This document shows, in pieces, positions 27,145 to 36,159 of a stretch of 47,889 nt of DNA. Each line of letters opens with the position of its first letter. Position 1 is the stretch's first letter. The position numbers were made by a program, and so were the translations under genes. The notes beneath the pieces are model-generated. The model was not told the origin of the DNA, made no database searches, and was given only the letters and a program-made list of their open reading frames with translations. The stretch comes from Roseomonas sp. Its GTDB lineage: Bacteria > Pseudomonadota > Alphaproteobacteria > Acetobacterales > Acetobacteraceae. The stretch lies in assembly GCA_020249465.1 (NCBI GenBank), contig JADCFP010000069.1:1-47889 (forward strand), in the 5' to 3' direction.

Positions 27145-29463
27145 TCAGCCTTGTAACAGCGTCCAGATGCGCGGCGGCGTCAGCGGCATTTGCACGCTAT
27201 CGGCCACCGCGCCGCGCCCATGCCGCGCAAGCGCATCCGAAACGGCATTCACCAGCGCCGGCGTGGCGCCGATAGTGCCAAGCTCACCCACGCCCTTCAC
27301 ACCCAAAGGATTGGTGAGGCAGGGGATGGATTGATCAAGCAAGGTGGTTGCAGCGGGCAGCATATCCGCGCGCGGCATTGTGTAATCCATGAAACCTGCC
27401 GTAAGCGGCTGACCGGTCGCGGGGTCATAGATCACTGCCTCACACAATGCCTGGCCAATGCCTTGCAGCGCGCCACCCACGACTTGGCCTTCCACGATCA
27501 GCGGGTTCACCACGCGCCCGGCATCATTGGTGGAAACATAAAGCGGTATGGCGACTTCGCCCGTATCGGGATCAATTTCCACTTCCGCGATATGGCAGCC
27601 ATTGGGCCAGGTGGGGCCGGAAACCGAGCTGGTCGAGTCAATGAAAATGCGCCCTTCCGGCTGCTTCGCCGCCAATTCGAAAAGCCCGATGCGCCGATCC
27701 GTGCCCGCTACCTGGAAGGCGCCGGCGAAATATTCCAGATCAACCGGCGCGACTTCCAGCGCATCAGCAGCCAGATCGCGCGCCTTGTCCACGGTTTTAT
27801 CGGCAGCGACCTTTACTGCGGAACCGGCGGTAAAAAGCGAACGCGACCCAGCGCTGCCAAAGCCGCTGCCGCGATCCGAATCACCCATGGTGATTTTGAT
27901 ATTCTCGAGCGAAACGCCAAACACGTCCACCGCAAGCTGCGCATAGCTGGTGGCGATGCCCTGGCCCATGGCTTGCGTGGTAGCGTAGATTTCAATCTCG
28001 CGATTGGCCTTCACCGCCACGGTGACGCGTTCTTCAAACACATTCCCGCCGGTCCATTCCAGGAAGGTTGCGATGCCGCGCCCACGAATCTTACCCGCCT
28101 TGGCCGATTGCGCAGCACGGGCGGCGAAGCCCTGCCAATCCGCAGCCACCAAGGCCTGGTCCATGATCTTCTCAAAACTGCCGCTGTCATAGCTTTGGCC
28201 CATGGCGTTCTTGTAGGGCATTTGCTCTGGCCGGATCATGTTGCGCCGACGAAGCTCGGCCGGATCAAGCGCCAGTTTGCGCGCCGCCACATCCATCAGA
28301 CGTTCGATAATATAGATGGCTTCTGGCCGGCCGGCACCGCGATAAGGACCAGTGGGGGCGGTATTGGTCAGTACAGCGGTGAATTGGAAATCAATATTCG
28401 TGATATCGTAAATGCTGGTCGAAACCCAAGGCCCGATCAGCAATTGAATGGCCACACCGGAATTACGCGTATAGCCGCCCATATTGGCCAGCGTGCGCAC
28501 ACGAAGGCCGACCACCTTGCCCGCTGCATCCAGCGCCAATTCCGCCTTGCTTTCCGTATCGCGGCCATGCAGCGCGGCGAGGAAATCCTCCATCCGCTCC
28601 GCCGCCCAGCGCACTGGGCGACCAAGCCGCCGCGCGGCAAAAGCCACCACCGCATCTTCGGCATAAAGCCCGGTCTTCATGCCAAAGCCGCCGCCAACAT
28701 CACTCACCAGCACGCGCACGCGATCGGTCGGTATATCGAGCACTTCCTTGCAGAGCTGATCACGAAAGCCTGATGGCATTTGGGTGCTCATGCGGATGGT
28801 GAAGCGATCACTTGCACCATCATAGTCAGCAAGCACCACGCGCGGTTCCATTGAAACCGGCGCCAGACGCTGGTTCACCAGATCAAGGGATACGACATGC
28901 GCGGCCGTGGCGAAGGCAGCGTCGACCGCGGCCTGATCGCCATAGCGGGTTTCGGCGACGATGTTATTGCCGGCGGCGGGCCAAAGCTGCGGCGCGCCGG
29001 GGGCGATGGCATCCCGCAGTTCCGTCACGGCGGGCAGTTCTTCGTAATCAACCATAATGGCTTCGGCAGCATCACGCGCCGCGGCGGCGCTTTCGGCGAT
29101 AATGGCGGCGACGGGTTCGCCCACAAAACGCACCAGCCCCTGCGCCAGGATCGGGCGCGGCGGCGCGGCCAAATCCGACCCATCCGGGCGCTTGAAGGGC
29201 AAAGCGACGCCAAGGGATTTCAGCCCTGCCGCGGCCACATCTTCCCCGGTCAGGATCGCAAGCACACCCGGCATGGCGCGCGCGGCGCTACTATCAACCG
29301 AGGCGATGCGCGCATGCGCGTGGGGGGATCGCAAAAACACCAGATGCGCCTGACCGGGCAGGGCTTCGTCATTGGTGAAACGGCCGGCGCCGGCCAGAAG
29401 CGGCCCATCTTCCAGCCGCCGCACTGCCTGGCCGCTGCCGAAGCGGCCCACCGTGTCATTCAT
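27145..29463 (-). CDS. CoxL-like molybdopterin-binding hydroxylase subunit, orphan
   Basis: A large subunit of about 772 residues of the xanthine oxidase/CO dehydrogenase family, which binds the molybdenum-MCD cofactor. It shows GQAVRRLEDGPLLAGAGRFTND at the start, DVGGGFGMKTG, the active-site loop GPYRGAGR, AMGQGIATSY and the catalytic glutamate in KGVGELGT. The loop is the AYRGAGR (form II) type, not the AYRCSFR of true CO dehydrogenase, so it likely hydroxylates another carbon compound. The usual medium (FAD) and small (2Fe-2S) subunits are not adjacent. Start choice is uncertain: ATG 29463, 29472 or 29490. A coiled-coil gene follows 6 bases after its stop. Confidence 0.88.
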   Translation of the reverse strand: MNDTVGRFGSGQAVRRLEDGPLLAGAGRFTNDEALPGQAHLVFLRSPHAHARIASVDSSAARAMPGVLAILTGEDVAAAGLKSLGVALPFKRPDGSDLAAPPRPILAQGLVRFVGEPVAAIIAESAAAARDAAEAIMVDYEELPAVTELRDAIAPGAPQLWPAAGNNIVAETRYGDQAAVDAAFATAAHVVSLDLVNQRLAPVSMEPRVVLADYDGASDRFTIRMSTQMPSGFRDQLCKEVLDIPTDRVRVLVSDVGGGFGMKTGLYAEDAVVAFAARRLGRPVRWAAERMEDFLAALHGRDTESKAELALDAAGKVVGLRVRTLANMGGYTRNSGVAIQLLIGPWVSTSIYDITNIDFQFTAVLTNTAPTGPYRGAGRPEAIYIIERLMDVAARKLALDPAELRRRNMIRPEQMPYKNAMGQSYDSGSFEKIMDQALVAADWQGFAARAAQSAKAGKIRGRGIATFLEWTGGNVFEERVTVAVKANREIEIYATTQAMGQGIATSYAQLAVDVFGVSLENIKITMGDSDRGSGFGSAGSRSLFTAGSAVKVAADKTVDKARDLAADALEVAPVDLEYFAGAFQVAGTDRRIGLFELAAKQPEGRIFIDSTSSVSGPTWPNGCHIAEVEIDPDTGEVAIPLYVSTNDAGRVVNPLIVEGQVVGGALQGIGQALCEAVIYDPATGQPLTAGFMDYTMPRADMLPAATTLLDQSIPCLTNPLGVKGVGELGTIGATPALVNAVSDALARHGRGAVADSVQMPLTPPRIWTLLQG

Positions 29464-29552
29464 GCCATCCATGGCCCTGCACCCATTCATCCCGGCGGGC
29501 GGATTTGCCCCTGCCTTTTCAAGGGTTCATCTGCGACGGAAAGGCCCGCGCA

Positions 29553-30737
29553 TCAAGCCTCTCGCGCACGCAGCAGGATGAAGATGATGCAGCAGATCAG
29601 CACCGCGACCACAAAGGTCATCAAAGCCGCGCCAATCCCGCCCATGCTGGCCGCCACGCCGGACGCCGCCTGCATGATGGCGGCACCACCGAAAAAGGCG
29701 ACATTCATGGCTGAAAGCGCCCTGCCCACCCGTTCCGGCGGCGTTGCGGCGCGCACCAGGGCGAAGCAGATCACCTGGGTTGAAATCAACAGGCCAAACA
29801 GCGCGAGCAGCACCGCATCGGCTGCCACCGGCCAGGAAAGCGCGCCGCCCAGCACCATGAGCGCAATGGCCGCCACCGCGCCGATATGCCCAGCCGCCAG
29901 AATGCCGCCGCGATGCTGCTGGTACCGCCGCTCCAGAATGCCGGCCAGCAAAGGCCCGATGATCAGCGCGACGGTGCAGAGCAAAAGCACATGCCCCGCC
30001 TCCACGCGCGACAGCCCGCGTTCTTCCATCAGCCAAGGCCCGCCCCATAGGCCACGCACGCCAAGGACAACGGCGAAGGACGTCCAGGCCATGACAATCG
30101 GCGCGCGCAATTCGCGCGAAAAGCCAAGCCGGATCACATCGCGTGCATCATCCTTCAGGCTGCGACGTGTTGCGGCATCGGGCGGCGTTTCACGCACCAC
30201 AAAAGCCACCGACAGTGCGGCGAAAACCGCAAGCCCGGCGCAGGCGATGAAGCCCGCGCGCCAGCCGGAATATTCCACCAGAAAGGCCAAGGGGCTCGCG
30301 GAAATCACCATGCCCGTATTGCCGAGCGCCTGCACAATCCCGCCCCAAAGCCCGAAGCGCTGCGCCGGCATATTCTTGGCAGCATAGGTAATGGGGCACA
30401 TCAACATGCCAGAACAGCCAATACCCAAGACCATTTGCGCAATCAGCATGGACCAGGCGCTATCGGCATAGGCGCCCAGCACCGCGCCAATCGCTGCAAT
30501 GGAAAGCAGGCAAAGCGCGGTTGGCTTCACGCCCCAACGATCCAAAGCGACCCCCACCGGCAGCATGGCCAGCGCGAAGGTCGCGGGAAAGGCGCCGGTC
30601 AGCGCGGCCAGCCCATCGGCAGTGACACCCAAATCACGCTGCAGCACATCAGCGGCAATCGCGGGCAGGGTGCGCACCGCATTGGAAAACACATGCCCCA
30701 TCGTCAAGGCGATGATGGAAAGGGCGATCATATTCAT
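29553..30737 (-). CDS. Major facilitator superfamily transporter
   Basis: A 394-residue, 12-TM-type MFS permease. The signature GVALDRWGVKPTAL lies after TM2, then VLGIGCSGMLMCPITYAA in TM4 and GNTGMVISASPLAF in TM5. The central cytoplasmic linker contains RRSLKDDARD. The C-terminus ends in a short basic tail. The substrate is unknown. It begins 16 bases after the FAD-dependent dehydrogenase gene and lies upstream of the CoxL-like gene in the same direction. It may import or export the substrate of that catabolic run. Confidence 0.87.
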   Translation of the reverse strand: MNMIALSIIALTMGHVFSNAVRTLPAIAADVLQRDLGVTADGLAALTGAFPATFALAMLPVGVALDRWGVKPTALCLLSIAAIGAVLGAYADSAWSMLIAQMVLGIGCSGMLMCPITYAAKNMPAQRFGLWGGIVQALGNTGMVISASPLAFLVEYSGWRAGFIACAGLAVFAALSVAFVVRETPPDAATRRSLKDDARDVIRLGFSRELRAPIVMAWTSFAVVLGVRGLWGGPWLMEERGLSRVEAGHVLLLCTVALIIGPLLAGILERRYQQHRGGILAAGHIGAVAAIALMVLGGALSWPVAADAVLLALFGLLISTQVICFALVRAATPPERVGRALSAMNVAFFGGAAIMQAASGVAASMGGIGAALMTFVVAVLICCIIFILLRAREA

Positions 30738-30753
30738 GGAATGCGGGCGATCA

Positions 30754-32145
30754 TCAATTCCGGAACATCTTACCCGGGTTCAAAATACCTTTAGGATCAA
30801 GCGTTGTCTTCAAGGCGCGCATGACGGAAAGCGCCCCATCGCCATGTTCCTGTTCCAGGAATTCGCGCTTGCCAAGGCCAATGCCGTGCTCACCCGAACA
30901 GGTGCCACCCAGCGCCAAGCCCTGCGCGACGATCTCCCTGTCCAAGGCCCAGGCTTTTTCCAGCGCCGCCTGGTCATTATCCGGAAACAGGATCAGGCAA
31001 TGGAAATTGCCATCGCCGACATGGCCGACAATGCAGCTTGTCTGCCCCGATGCCTTGGCGGTTTCCTTGGCCTTGACCACCGCTTCCGTGAGGCGAGAGA
31101 TGGGCACGCAGACATCCGTGGTAATGCCGCGATGGCCGGGCTTCAGCGCAATCGCGGCCCAGTAGGCATCATGCCGCGCCTTCCACAGCCGATTGCGCGT
31201 TTCCGGATCGGTCGCATATTCAAAGCTGGTGGCGCCGAAATCCCGCGCCACGGCTTCCACCGCCTCCGCCTGTTCCACCACGCTGGCAGGTGAGCCATGG
31301 AATTCCAGGAACAGTGTTGTCGTTGCCTCAAAACCTTCCAGCTTGGAATAGCGGATGCAGGCTTCCATCTGATCCTCATCCAGCAATTCAATGCGCGACA
31401 CGGGAATGCCGCTTTGCATCACGGTACTGACAGTCTCTACCGCCGCCGCCAGACTTGGGAATTGGCAGACCGCTGCACTAATCGCTTCAGGAATGCCATG
31501 CAGGCGCAGGCGGATTTTCGTGATGACGCCAAGCGTGCCTTCTGATCCGATGAATAGCCGCGTCAGATCATAACCATTGGCAGCCTTGCGCGTGCGTCCG
31601 CCGGTTTGAATGACGCGCCCATCCGCCAGCACCACCTCCAGCCCCAAGACGTTTTCGCGAATGGTGCCATAACGCACCGCATTGGTGCCGGAAGCGCGCG
31701 TGGCGCACATGCCGCCAATGGTGCAATGGCTGCCGGGATCAACCGGAAAGAACAGCCCCTCGGCACGCAGAAAATCATTCAAGCCCTGGCGCGTGACGCC
31801 GGGTTCGATCAGGCAATCCATATCCTCTGTGTTTAAGTCCAACACCGCCGTCATTTGCGAGAGATCGAGCGATATGCCCCCGCGCACCGGATTGACATGC
31901 CCTTCCAGCGATGTTCCGGCGCCGAAGGGCACCACCGGCACGCCATGCTGATGGCAAAGCGCCATGATGCGGCTGACTTCATCCGTGGTCTGCACGAACG
32001 CCACCGCATCTGGCAGCGTGGGCGGCGTTGTATCCTCACCCCGGCTATGCTGTTCGCGCATGGCCTGGGCAGTGCTGAGCCTTTCGCCCAGAAAGCCGCG
32101 GATGCTGGCAATGACCTGAGCTATGGCGGGGGCGCTGGCATTCAT
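30754..32145 (-). CDS. FAD-linked D-2-hydroxyacid (D-lactate type) dehydrogenase
   Basis: A 463-residue flavoprotein of the GlcD/Dld family. The FAD-binding type 4 (PP-loop) domain occupies roughly residues 50-230 with PVVPFGAGTSLEGH and DPGSHCTIGGMCATRASGTNA. The FAD-oxidase C-terminal domain ends with GTCSGEHGIGLGKREFL and LKTTLDPKGILNPGKMF. Such enzymes oxidise D-lactate, glycolate or other D-2-hydroxyacids and pass electrons to cytochrome or quinone. Its ATG overlaps the preceding amidinotransferase stop by 4 bases. The true substrate is not readable from sequence, and the operon context suggests something other than plain lactate. Confidence 0.88.
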   Translation of the reverse strand: MNASAPAIAQVIASIRGFLGERLSTAQAMREQHSRGEDTTPPTLPDAVAFVQTTDEVSRIMALCHQHGVPVVPFGAGTSLEGHVNPVRGGISLDLSQMTAVLDLNTEDMDCLIEPGVTRQGLNDFLRAEGLFFPVDPGSHCTIGGMCATRASGTNAVRYGTIRENVLGLEVVLADGRVIQTGGRTRKAANGYDLTRLFIGSEGTLGVITKIRLRLHGIPEAISAAVCQFPSLAAAVETVSTVMQSGIPVSRIELLDEDQMEACIRYSKLEGFEATTTLFLEFHGSPASVVEQAEAVEAVARDFGATSFEYATDPETRNRLWKARHDAYWAAIALKPGHRGITTDVCVPISRLTEAVVKAKETAKASGQTSCIVGHVGDGNFHCLILFPDNDQAALEKAWALDREIVAQGLALGGTCSGEHGIGLGKREFLEQEHGDGALSVMRALKTTLDPKGILNPGKMFRN

Positions 32146-32999
32146 GATGTTTCCTCATCCCGCAACAGCGGGCAGGTCAGGCAATGGGGGCCACCGCCGC
32201 CCGCTGTAAAGAGGGAAATTTCCGGATCAAGCACGGAAAGCCCCTCGGCGCGCAGGGCAGCGTTCAATCGGGTGGCAGCGCGCGCGGAAATCACGCGCCC
32301 ATCCCCCAGGGCCAGGATATTGCAGCCAAGGCGCATGGCATCACGATAGGGCACATCAAGGCAGCGAATGCCACGGGCACCGAGCCAGGCGATCAGCTCA
32401 GGGTCCAATACATCGAGGCAGGCAACCGCAAGGCCGGGTGCGGCCATGCAAAACAGTACATCCAGATGCAGGAAATGTTCGTCAAAGCTTTCGATGCGCA
32501 CTTCCCAACCCTCGGCCCGCAGCCAGAAGGCGAGTTGTTCAGCCCCCGCAAGATCAGTACGCCCGCCGGAAGCGCCAATCAGCGCAAGGCCGGGGCGGAT
32601 GATATGGACATCGCCACCTTCGAGCGTACCGGCTGAGGATTTGCGCCAGAATTGCCCGGCGTGGAAATCAATCAACGCGGCATATTCGCCGCGCCGTTGC
32701 GGCCTTTCCAATTGGCAGAGCACCGCGCCCCAGGGCGTGAGGAAGGTGGAATCCCGCGTATAGACCATATAGGGAAGATGCGCTTCGGGCTGCACCCGAT
32801 GCACCCGCGCGCCCGCCTGTTCCAGCGCCTGCACCAATTCCCCATGTTGCGCCATGAGCGCGAGGGTTGATGGCTGCTGCGCCCCATCCAGCGTGCGGCG
32901 CACGATGCAATTGGTTGGGATCCAGCGATAGTGATCAGGCGGGCAGACCAGCACATCCCTGAGCCGACCGGTCTCCGAAGCGATATGCCAAGGCGTCAT
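32142..32999 (-). CDS. Amidinotransferase / dimethylargininase-like enzyme
   Basis: A 285-residue pentein-fold protein. Motifs in order are TRDS (81-84), EGGD (127-130), a His-x-Asp (HLD, 178-180) and a C-terminal GGGPHCLTCPL whose Cys273 should be the nucleophile. This set matches the arginine deiminase, dimethylargininase and amidinotransferase superfamily, which attack guanidino groups. The exact reaction (citrulline production, amidine hydrolysis or transfer) is not determined. I chose ATG 32999 (MTPWHIASETGRL); in-frame upstream starts at 33044 and 33110 add sequence without similarity. It is the first gene of the minus-strand run and divergent from the HpcH/HpaI aldolase gene. Confidence 0.8.
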   Translation of the reverse strand: MTPWHIASETGRLRDVLVCPPDHYRWIPTNCIVRRTLDGAQQPSTLALMAQHGELVQALEQAGARVHRVQPEAHLPYMVYTRDSTFLTPWGAVLCQLERPQRRGEYAALIDFHAGQFWRKSSAGTLEGGDVHIIRPGLALIGASGGRTDLAGAEQLAFWLRAEGWEVRIESFDEHFLHLDVLFCMAAPGLAVACLDVLDPELIAWLGARGIRCLDVPYRDAMRLGCNILALGDGRVISARAATRLNAALRAEGLSVLDPEISLFTAGGGGPHCLTCPLLRDEETS

Positions 33000-33109
33000 G
33001 ATGCCAAACTGCCGCTTGCAGGCCAGCGCGTCCAGCGGGGGCATCTTCCGGCCTGCCGCGATCTGGCCTACCCTTTCCCCATCAGCGTCCCCAAGGAGGA
33101 AACAGGGCA

Positions 33110-33871
33110 ATGCCGAATAAGGTCAAACAGATGTGGAAGGCCGGCCAGGCCGTGGCCAATGGGTGGCTTGCCATCCCGAATGCCTTTTCGGCGGAAATGT
33201 TCGCCCAATCGGGCTGGGATAGCCTGACGGTGGATATGCAGCATGGCGTGCAGGATTACCTTTCCTGCGTGGCGTGCTTTCAGGGCATGCAGCCACATCC
33301 CGTGACCCCCATGGTGCGCGTGCCCTGGAATGAACCGGGCATCATCGGCAAGGTTCTGGATGCCGGCGCCTATGGCGTGATCTGCCCCATGGTGAATACG
33401 CCCGAAGAAGCCCGCGCCCTGGTGCAATACTGCAAATACCCGCCGCACGGCACACGTTCCAATGGCCCGATCCGCGCTGGGCTTTATGGTGAAGGCGGTT
33501 CCTATCAAAAGACCGCGAATGACGAAATCCTTGTCATTCCCATGATCGAAACCAAGCAGGCCATTGAGAATATCGGCGCCATCCTGGATGTGCCCGGCAT
33601 TGATGGCATTTATGTTGGGCCTTCGGATCTGTCCTTCTCCTACGGGTTGGAACCGAAGCTTGATGTGGAAGATCCCTTCATCCTGGGCATTTACGAAAAG
33701 CTGCTGGCGGAATGCGGCAAGCGCGGCATCGCGGCCGGGCTGCATTGCGGGTCGCCCGCCTATGCCAAGCGCATGATCAAGATGGGCTATAAATTGGTGA
33801 CCATTGCCAATGAAGTCGCCATCATGGTCAATGCTGCCAAGGCGATTGTGAAAGACATCAAGTCTGCCTGA
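33110..33871 (+). CDS. HpcH/HpaI-family aldolase
   Basis: A 253-residue class II pyruvate aldolase-like enzyme. The catalytic base His45 is in VDMQHGVQDY and Arg70 in PMVRVPWNE. Metal ligands are Glu147 (PMIETKQA) and Asp173 (GPSDLSFSYG). Family members cleave 4-hydroxy-2-oxoacids to pyruvate and an aldehyde, or act on citramalyl/malyl-CoA-like substrates; the 253-residue size fits the HpaI branch. AAGGAGGAAACAGGGCA precedes the ATG. The thioesterase gene starts 2 bases after its stop, so they form an operon. A start overlapping the divergent amidinotransferase run suggests shared control. Confidence 0.9.
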   Translation: MPNKVKQMWKAGQAVANGWLAIPNAFSAEMFAQSGWDSLTVDMQHGVQDYLSCVACFQGMQPHPVTPMVRVPWNEPGIIGKVLDAGAYGVICPMVNTPEEARALVQYCKYPPHGTRSNGPIRAGLYGEGGSYQKTANDEILVIPMIETKQAIENIGAILDVPGIDGIYVGPSDLSFSYGLEPKLDVEDPFILGIYEKLLAECGKRGIAAGLHCGSPAYAKRMIKMGYKLVTIANEVAIMVNAAKAIVKDIKSA

Positions 33872-33873
33872 GC

Positions 33874-34302
33874 ATGGAACGTAGCAGCTTTCGCTACTTC
33901 TACCCCCTGAGCGTTCGCTACAATGAAGTGGATGCTCAGGGCATTGTCTTCAACGCGCATTACCTGACCTGGTATGATATGGCGGTATCCGCCTATATCC
34001 GTGCTGCCGGCTGGGATAATCGCGCTGAGGTCAAGGCAAGTGGCGCGGATTTTCACGTCGTGCGCGCCCTTGTGGAATACAAGGTCGGCATTGGCCATGA
34101 TGAGGAATTGGCGATTGGCGTGCGCACCACGCGGATTGGCAATTCTTCCATCGCCTTCCAGCCGGCGATTTTTCACGCCGATGGCGATAGGTTGCTCGCC
34201 ACCGGAGAGATTGTCTGGGTCTGGACCGATCAGACAACCAAGCGCCCCATCCCCGTGCCGGATCGGCTACGCGCGCTGCTGACGCGCTTTGATTCTGCGT
34301 AA
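33874..34302 (+). CDS. Hotdog-fold acyl-CoA thioesterase (4-HBA-CoA/YbgC type)
   Basis: A 142-residue hotdog thioesterase. The diagnostic segment is VRYNEVDAQGIVFNAHYLTW, with the catalytic Asp at residue 20. The following helix DMAVSAYIRAAG and strands ALVEYKVGIGHDEELAI and IVWVWTD are typical. It hydrolyses an acyl- or aroyl-CoA in the cytoplasm; the acyl group is unknown. It follows the HpaI-type aldolase by 2 bases and is probably co-translated with it. A flavin monooxygenase gene follows after 72 bases. Confidence 0.9.
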   Translation: MERSSFRYFYPLSVRYNEVDAQGIVFNAHYLTWYDMAVSAYIRAAGWDNRAEVKASGADFHVVRALVEYKVGIGHDEELAIGVRTTRIGNSSIAFQPAIFHADGDRLLATGEIVWVWTDQTTKRPIPVPDRLRALLTRFDSA

Positions 34303-34374
34303 AACTGGCGGGCTTTTCAATCGCATCGAATGGGTTAGGCTTCTTCCCAAAGAAACGCCCAAGCGAGAGTTACC

Positions 34375-36159
34375 ATGAACCACATGACCAATAGCGCGCT
34401 CACCACCGCAGCGGATGATGCGGCTTTGGTGCGCGCCTGGCTGCAACGCTTTGAAGCGGCACTGAAGGCAGAGGATGCGGGGCGCCTTGCTGCACTTTTC
34501 GCGCCAGAGAGCCATTGGCGCGATCTGCTCGCTTTCACCTGGAACATCACGCCGCATACAGGCGCTGCTGATATCGCGGCAGCACTCGCAAAGGCAGCGC
34601 CCTCCACTGGTGCGCATGATTTCGCCTTGGCCGAAGGGCGCACGCCGCCCCGCCGCGTCAAGCGTCTGGGTATTGAGGTGATCGAAGCGCTTTTCAGCTT
34701 CGCCACAAGGCTTGGGCGCGGTGATGGCGTACTGCGCCTGCCTGTGGAAAACCCTGCGCAAGCCTGGGTACTGCTGACAACGCTGGAAGAACTCACGGGG
34801 TTTGAGGAAAAAACCGGCATGCGCCGGCCAAGCGGCGAAGCCTATTCTCGCAATTTCGGCGGCGATAATTGGCTTGATCAGCGCGAAAAGGCGCAAGCCT
34901 TCGCGGATCGCGACCCCGTGGTGCTGGTGATTGGCGCGGGTCAGGCGGGGCTTGGCGTGGCGGCGCGGCTTGGCCAGCTTGGGCTGGATACGCTGGTGGT
35001 CGAAAAGCACGACCGCATCGGGGATAATTGGCGCAAGCGCTATCATTCACTCGCGCTGCATAACCAGGTGCATGTGAACCACCTGCCCTATATGCCCTTC
35101 CCGCCAACCTGGCCGAAATACATCCCGAAGGACATGCTGGCCAATTGGTTTGAGCATTATGCCTGGGCGCTGGAAATCAATGTCTGGACCAGTACGGAAT
35201 TCCTCGGCGGCGACTATGATGCCAAGGCCGGGCATTGGCGTGTGCGGCTGCGCATCGCGGATGGGTCAATACGCGAAATGGCGCCGCGCCATGTGATTTT
35301 TGCCAATGGCGTCAGCGGTATTCCCAAAGTGCCGAAGCTGCCGGGCCTTGATTCCTTCAAGGGCGATGTGATCCATTCCCACAGCTTTACCAGCGGCGCG
35401 GCTTGGCGCGGCAAGCGCGCGCTGGTGCTGGGCACCGGCAATAGCGGGCATGATGTGGCGCAGGATCTGCACAGCCATGATGTGGCCACTACCATCATCC
35501 AGCGCGGTTCCACCACGGTGGTCAGTATAGACCCAAGTGCGAAGATGAATTACGCGCTTTATGATGAAGGGCCATCCTTGGAAGATTGTGATCTGATTGC
35601 AACTTCCGGTACGCCGCCCCTGATCATCCGCGGCTATCAATTGGCCGTGCAGCGCATGGCGGAACTGGACAAGGATTTGATCGCGGCGCTGAAGGCGCGC
35701 GGCTTCAAATATGATTTGGGCGAAGATGGCACCGGCCATCAGATGAAATACCGGCGGCGCGGTGGCGGCTATTACCTGGATGCCGGCTGTTCCGGCCTGA
35801 TCATCAATGGCGAGATCGGCCTGCTGCAATTCGACGATATTGCTGAATTTGTCGCAGAAGGCGCCAAGCTGAAGGATGGGCGCATCATCCCCGCCGATCT
35901 ATTGGTTCTCGCGACCGGCTATTACACGCAGCAGGAATTGGTGCGCCGGCTGATGGGCGATGCCATTGCCGATAAGGTCGGGCCGATCTGGGGTATCGGT
36001 GAGGATGGCGAATTGGCCAATATGTGGAAGCCCACGGCACAGGAAGGGCTATGGTTCATGGCCGGCAGCCTCGCGCAATGCCGCATCTATTCGAAATATT
36101 TGGCATTGCAGATCAAGGCGCGGGAAGAAGGCATGATCCCGCGCGGGGGTGCGGCCTAA
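34375..36159 (+). CDS. Flavin-containing monooxygenase with N-terminal NTF2-like domain
   Basis: A 594-residue two-part protein. Residues about 15-140 look like a SnoaL/NTF2-like fold (DDAALVRAWLQRFEAALKAE; APESHWRDLLAF). Residues 180-594 are a class B flavin monooxygenase, with FAD site GAGQAG (187-192), the signature FKGDVIHSHSF (328-338) and NADPH site GTGNSG (353-358). It also has LATGY near 533. The His at 334 keeps the FMO motif, but Trp-Pro of the Baeyer-Villiger type is absent, so N- or S-oxygenation or YUCCA-like decarboxylation is more likely. The stop overlaps the convergent dehydratase by 4 bases. The substrate is unknown. Confidence 0.88.
   Translation: MNHMTNSALTTAADDAALVRAWLQRFEAALKAEDAGRLAALFAPESHWRDLLAFTWNITPHTGAADIAAALAKAAPSTGAHDFALAEGRTPPRRVKRLGIEVIEALFSFATRLGRGDGVLRLPVENPAQAWVLLTTLEELTGFEEKTGMRRPSGEAYSRNFGGDNWLDQREKAQAFADRDPVVLVIGAGQAGLGVAARLGQLGLDTLVVEKHDRIGDNWRKRYHSLALHNQVHVNHLPYMPFPPTWPKYIPKDMLANWFEHYAWALEINVWTSTEFLGGDYDAKAGHWRVRLRIADGSIREMAPRHVIFANGVSGIPKVPKLPGLDSFKGDVIHSHSFTSGAAWRGKRALVLGTGNSGHDVAQDLHSHDVATTIIQRGSTTVVSIDPSAKMNYALYDEGPSLEDCDLIATSGTPPLIIRGYQLAVQRMAELDKDLIAALKARGFKYDLGEDGTGHQMKYRRRGGGYYLDAGCSGLIINGEIGLLQFDDIAEFVAEGAKLKDGRIIPADLLVLATGYYTQQELVRRLMGDAIADKVGPIWGIGEDGELANMWKPTAQEGLWFMAGSLAQCRIYSKYLALQIKAREEGMIPRGGAA

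Noticed and set aside
27190-28773. Long plus-strand frame opposite the CoxL-like gene
   Set aside because: Antisense shadow; Arg/His-rich translation without family features.
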